A stretch of 64,000 bases of DNA. It comes from JAJDXW01 sp965223775 (GTDB lineage Bacteria; Pseudomonadota; Gammaproteobacteria; HK1). Below are positions 61,300 to 64,000 of the stretch, piece by piece; within the stretch, counting starts at the first letter, position 1; each line of letters begins with the position of its first letter. Location of the stretch: NCBI GenBank assembly GCA_965223775.1, contig OZ245021.1, positions 4,340,001 through 4,404,000 on the forward strand, written 5' to 3'. The notes under the pieces are model-generated. The model saw nothing but the letters and a program-made list of their open reading frames with translations, was not told the DNA's origin and did not search any database. Both the position numbers and the translations under genes were made by a program.

Positions 61300-61527
61300 A
61301 TGAACAGTATCAAGGCTTCCGAGTTCAAGGCCAAGTGCCTCAGCCTGATGGACGAGGTGGCGCGGACGGGCGAGCCGCTCGTCATCACCAAGAACGGCAA
61401 GCCGGTGGCCACTCTCGTCCCGTACGGCGAGAAGCGCCGGACGGTTGCGGGCCTGCACGCCGGTGCGATGCGAGTTCTGGGAGACATCGTATCGCCCCTG
61501 AACGAGCCCTGGGAGGCGATGGAGTGA
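61300..61527 (+). CDS. Phd/YefM-family antitoxin
   Basis: A 75-residue antitoxin: MNSIKASEFKAKCLSLMDEV is the Phd N-terminal DNA-binding fold, TGEPLVITKNGKPVATLVPY its conserved strand pair, and the rest (VLGDIVSPLNEPWEAME) the toxin-binding tail. The stop overlaps the toxin start (GTGA). GAGGT lies a few bases before the ATG. It should repress the operon at the palindrome 15 bp upstream and neutralise the PIN toxin. Confidence 0.92.
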   Translation: MNSIKASEFKAKCLSLMDEVARTGEPLVITKNGKPVATLVPYGEKRRTVAGLHAGAMRVLGDIVSPLNEPWEAME

Positions 61528-61925
61528 TTCTGCTGGATACTCACGTGCTGGTCTGGCTTGATCAGGACCTGCCCGGTCTCGGCCCAGACTGCCGAGCCGC
61601 GGCAGACCGCGCGCTCGCGGACGATGCCCTGGCGGTGTCCGCGATCAGCTTCTGGGAGGTGGCGATGCTGGCCGCGAAGAACCGGCTCGCGCTCGACTTG
61701 ACCGTAGGACAATGGCGGCGGGACTTGCTGGCGGCCGGGCTGCGAGAGCTTCCGGTGGACGGCCGCGTCGGTATCCGCGCCGCTTCGCTTACCGACCTGC
61801 ACGGCGACCCCGCGGATCGGCTCATCGCCGCGACCGCGCAGGTCCACGAAGCCGGCTTGGCGACGGCCGACCAGCGGCTGCTGGATTGGCGCGCCGAAGT
61901 GCCGCGCATCGATGCTCGAGAGTGA
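61524..61925 (+). CDS. VapC-type PIN-domain toxin
   Basis: A 133-residue complete PIN nuclease. It begins VILLDTHVLVWLDQD with the first Asp, has SAISFWEVAMLAAKNRLALD with the conserved Glu, and DPADRLIAATAQVHEAGLAT with the distal Asp and LATADQRLL. This arrangement (LLDTHVLLW) is typical of VapC toxins paired with Phd antitoxins. They cleave tRNA or rRNA when released. The GTG start at 61524 overlaps the antitoxin stop. In contrast to the PIN gene at 25824 it is intact. Confidence 0.92.
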   Translation: MILLDTHVLVWLDQDLPGLGPDCRAAADRALADDALAVSAISFWEVAMLAAKNRLALDLTVGQWRRDLLAAGLRELPVDGRVGIRAASLTDLHGDPADRLIAATAQVHEAGLATADQRLLDWRAEVPRIDARE

Positions 61926-62098
61926 CGGCCGGACGGCAGGCATTACCGGCATGGCCAAGTTCAACAGCGAACGGGACATCCCGAGGCATTTCGTGCTAGT
62001 TTGTGAGAGATCCCTCGAAGTCCGATGAACGAATTGGCATCGAAAATTGGACGCGAACAAGGCCTGAACACAGGGGCGAACCTGAGGAGGAGGATTCC

Positions 62099-63598
62099 AT
62101 GATCAAGCTGAATGCTTTTGCTGCAGCGGCTGTCATCGTTGCGCTGTCGACAACGCTGGCCCACGCGCAGAGCGGGACATTCCGCCAATCCCACAACCTC
62201 GGATTTGGCGCGGGGATGCAAAACCTCGACCCGGCTTCCGAGGGTCGCTTCTGGCACGTCACCGAGAAGACGATGAGCCGCTTGGTTCGGCCGGGCGAGA
62301 GCGGAGAGCCGGAGCCGAATCTGGCGACGGAGTGGTCGGCAAACGACACCGCAACCGAATGGATCTTCAAGTTGCGTGAAGGGGCCAAATTCCACGATGG
62401 GTCCGACTTCGACGCAGCCGACGTGGTATATACGCTGGAACACGTCAGAGACCCCGAATTCGATTCGCCGGCCGCGTCGGTCATCGGGATGGTAGACACG
62501 ATAGAGGCCGTCGACCGGCTGACCGTCAAGATGACGCTCAAGGCACCTTACGCGGATCTCCCGTTGCAACTGATGGACTATCGTATGCGGATGATCCCGG
62601 AAGGATCGGCGGACACCATCGGAACGACGGGAATCGGAACCGGGCCCTTTATTCTGGTAACGCTCGATCCTGAAGGGACAACCTCTCTGCAGGCGAATCC
62701 CGACTATTGGGAGGGGCCGCCGGGGGTCGAGACCATTGAGATCATCGGCATCGCAGATGCGCAGGCACGCGTGCAGGCGATGCTCGCCGGCCAAATTGAC
62801 ATGCTTGGCTTCGGTGATCTGTCCGGGCAACAGCTATTGCTCTTCGAGAACAACCCGAAGTTCAAGGTGTACACCATCCGCACCGGCGATTGGATGGGCA
62901 TCATCTTCCGAACCGACACCGAGCCTTTCATCGACCCACGGCTGCGCAAGGCGTTGCGAATAGCAACCGATCGTCAGGCCCTGATCGACCTTGTTCTGGG
63001 TCCCGACGGCGGCGTCGTGTCGTGTGATCACCCGGTTTGGACGGGCGATCAGTATCGCGCGTCGTTCGATTGCCCACCGCAGATCGACGAGGCCAAGCGA
63101 CTGCTCGCCGAGGCCGGTTATCCCGACGGCATCGAATTCGACATCACTAGCAGCAACATTGATCCCGCGTTCGTACCGCTGGCGGAAGCGTATCAGCAGC
63201 AGGTCGCGCAGATCGGTATCAAGGTCAACATAGTGATGGCTCCAGCGGACGGATACTGGTCGGAAGTCTGGCGGAAGGAGCCGGTAGTGAACACGAGATG
63301 GGGCCAGCGGCCCGCCGATCAGATTCTGAACGAAGACTACCGCGGCGGCGCGCCCTGGAACGAAACTTACTGGAACCGTCCCGATTTCGACAAGCTGCTG
63401 GACCAGGCGCGACAGGAACTCGACTACGAAAAACGCAAGGCTCTGTACCACGAGCTGCAGAGGATTCTTTACGAGGAGGGCGGATCGTTCATACCTTTCC
63501 ACGTCAACCAGCCCGTTGTTACGACCGCCAGAGTTTCGGGCTTTCAAGCGGTGTTTACAGACGCCGTCCGCTACCACCTCATACACGTGAGCGACTAA
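62099..63598 (+). CDS. ABC transporter solute-binding protein, family 5
   Basis: A 499-residue binding protein with a Sec signal (LNAFAAAAVIVALSTTLAHA, cleavage before QSG). EPNLATEWSANDTATEWIFK, followed by LREGAKFHDGSDFDAADVVY, is the family signature. APADGYWSEVWRKEPVVNTR and GAPWNETYWNRPDFDKLLDQ parallel the protein at 30580-32163. AGGAGGAGG lies 6 bp before the ATG. No permease or ATPase genes follow in the window, so it may use the importer at 26679-30250 or genes beyond the edge. Codon use is less GC-rich than in the core genes. The 136 bp after its stop hold no gene. Confidence 0.88.
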   Translation: MIKLNAFAAAAVIVALSTTLAHAQSGTFRQSHNLGFGAGMQNLDPASEGRFWHVTEKTMSRLVRPGESGEPEPNLATEWSANDTATEWIFKLREGAKFHDGSDFDAADVVYTLEHVRDPEFDSPAASVIGMVDTIEAVDRLTVKMTLKAPYADLPLQLMDYRMRMIPEGSADTIGTTGIGTGPFILVTLDPEGTTSLQANPDYWEGPPGVETIEIIGIADAQARVQAMLAGQIDMLGFGDLSGQQLLLFENNPKFKVYTIRTGDWMGIIFRTDTEPFIDPRLRKALRIATDRQALIDLVLGPDGGVVSCDHPVWTGDQYRASFDCPPQIDEAKRLLAEAGYPDGIEFDITSSNIDPAFVPLAEAYQQQVAQIGIKVNIVMAPADGYWSEVWRKEPVVNTRWGQRPADQILNEDYRGGAPWNETYWNRPDFDKLLDQARQELDYEKRKALYHELQRILYEEGGSFIPFHVNQPVVTTARVSGFQAVFTDAVRYHLIHVSD

Positions 63599-63734
63599 TC
63601 GATGGGAGATGCCATAGAGCCTGAACCATGTGAATTCCCGTCGATCTTCAGTCGGGGCTCGGGTGGCTGGATGCAAGGCGGGAGCCTTGTGACGGGTCAG
63701 CCGCCCGAGTCCGGGTGGACTGGCCCCCGCTCGG

Positions 63735-64000
63735 AACGGATCTGTCGATAGCGGGACGGCTGCGGACGATCGTTCCGGTGACCGCATCACTTGGTGGCCC
63801 GATCCGCCCGATCGTTCGCCCGGCCATGGTCTGACGCTGGATTATTGCCTTGTTGGTCCTGAACTGGGGCACAAGGTCGAGCGTGCATGGGTCGACAGCT
63901 CTGCGGAAGGCTCCGATCATCGGCCCTGTTGGGTTGAACCGGATCTCTGGAGCGCCCAATGTCTCCATGTATTCGCGCGCCACAATTGGGTCGAAATGGT
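63735..64000 (+). pseudogene. EEP-family phosphatase, C-terminal fragment
   Basis: Translating from about 63735 gives SVDSGTAADDRSGDRITWWP, then GHGLTLDYCLVGPELGHKVE, then AEGSDHRPCWVEPDL. This aligns with the C-terminus of the EEP protein at 32207-33166 (VDTWTQAGHERDGGVTWYDA, RLDYAFV, AGSDHQPYW). The catalytic SDH motif is present, but the N-terminal two thirds are absent, and the frame is closed by a stop at 63690. The part beyond 63960 may belong to something else. It is a relic adjacent to a family 5 binding protein, the same neighbour as the intact gene. Confidence 0.6.

Noticed and set aside
63648..63983. Minus-strand frame beginning REYMETLGAPEIRFNPTG at the right window edge
   Set aside because: Most of it is antisense to the EEP fragment; the edge prevents deciding whether a gene enters from the right.
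1..64000. CRISPR arrays, tRNA and rRNA genes, and replication origins
   Set aside because: No regularly spaced repeats, cloverleaf-like sequences, rRNA motifs or clustered DnaA boxes were noticed on either strand by reading; a dedicated scan was not possible.

Overview
This is a high-GC bacterial chromosome segment with dense genes, AGGAGG-type ribosome binding sites and frequent GTG/TTG starts. The gene content suggests a heterotrophic, probably environmental, proteobacterium: flavin-dependent LLM monooxygenases, a family III CoA-transferase, acyl-CoA dehydrogenase and synthetase, an amidohydrolase, a methylthioribose salvage pair, two complete peptide-type ABC importers and a probable selenoprotein. 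The exact lineage cannot be fixed from the sequence alone. No rRNA, tRNA or CRISPR array was seen.

Layout. 1-7372 holds catabolic and redox genes: partial esterase, LLM oxidoreductase, acyl-CoA dehydrogenase, STAS protein, zinc alcohol dehydrogenase plus hydratase, and a CoA-transferase. 7517-10900 is a nest of mobile DNA: an IS1634-type element, a CTAG-bounded miniature repeat split by an IS1111-type element, and a second short CTAG-bounded repeat. 10897-12961 has a ParE-type toxin-antitoxin pair and an intact DUF4143 ATPase. 13235-25675 has an amidohydrolase, an acyl-CoA synthetase, a heterodimeric ABC exporter, a cyclopropane-fatty-acid synthase-like enzyme, an FAD oxidoreductase and mtnK-mtnA. 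25824-26379 is a broken VapC-type module. 26679-32163 is a complete peptide ABC importer, followed by an endonuclease/exonuclease/phosphatase (EEP) enzyme. 33378-42873 carries an ATPase fragment, a fluoroacetate-dehalogenase-like hydrolase, an LLM enzyme, a deoxyribosyltransferase-like protein, a GrdB/PrdB-like selenoprotein with an in-frame TGA, an SDR, a Nudix hydrolase, an alpha/beta hydrolase, and a DUF898-M48 pair split by a 220-bp repeat.

43199-53833 looks like an acquired defence island, partly with lower GC. It contains a truncated ATPase, an AbiJ-N-terminal-like protein, a 1366-residue protein with an XRE helix-turn-helix and a nuclease-like domain, a collapsed DNA methyltransferase translationally coupled to an OLD-type ATPase/TOPRIM protein, and a SAP/helicase-C-like protein. 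53866-61097 is a second peptide importer resembling YejABEF, again marked by a degenerate copy of the repeat. 61300-61925 is a Phd-VapC pair with a clear operator palindrome. The window ends with another peptide-binding protein (62099-63598) and a fragment of an EEP enzyme homologous to the one at 32207-33166.

The most interesting items are the UxxC selenoprotein, the XRE-nuclease/AbiJ-like candidate defence operon, and a family of CTAG-bounded repeats, two of which abut TAG stop codons.
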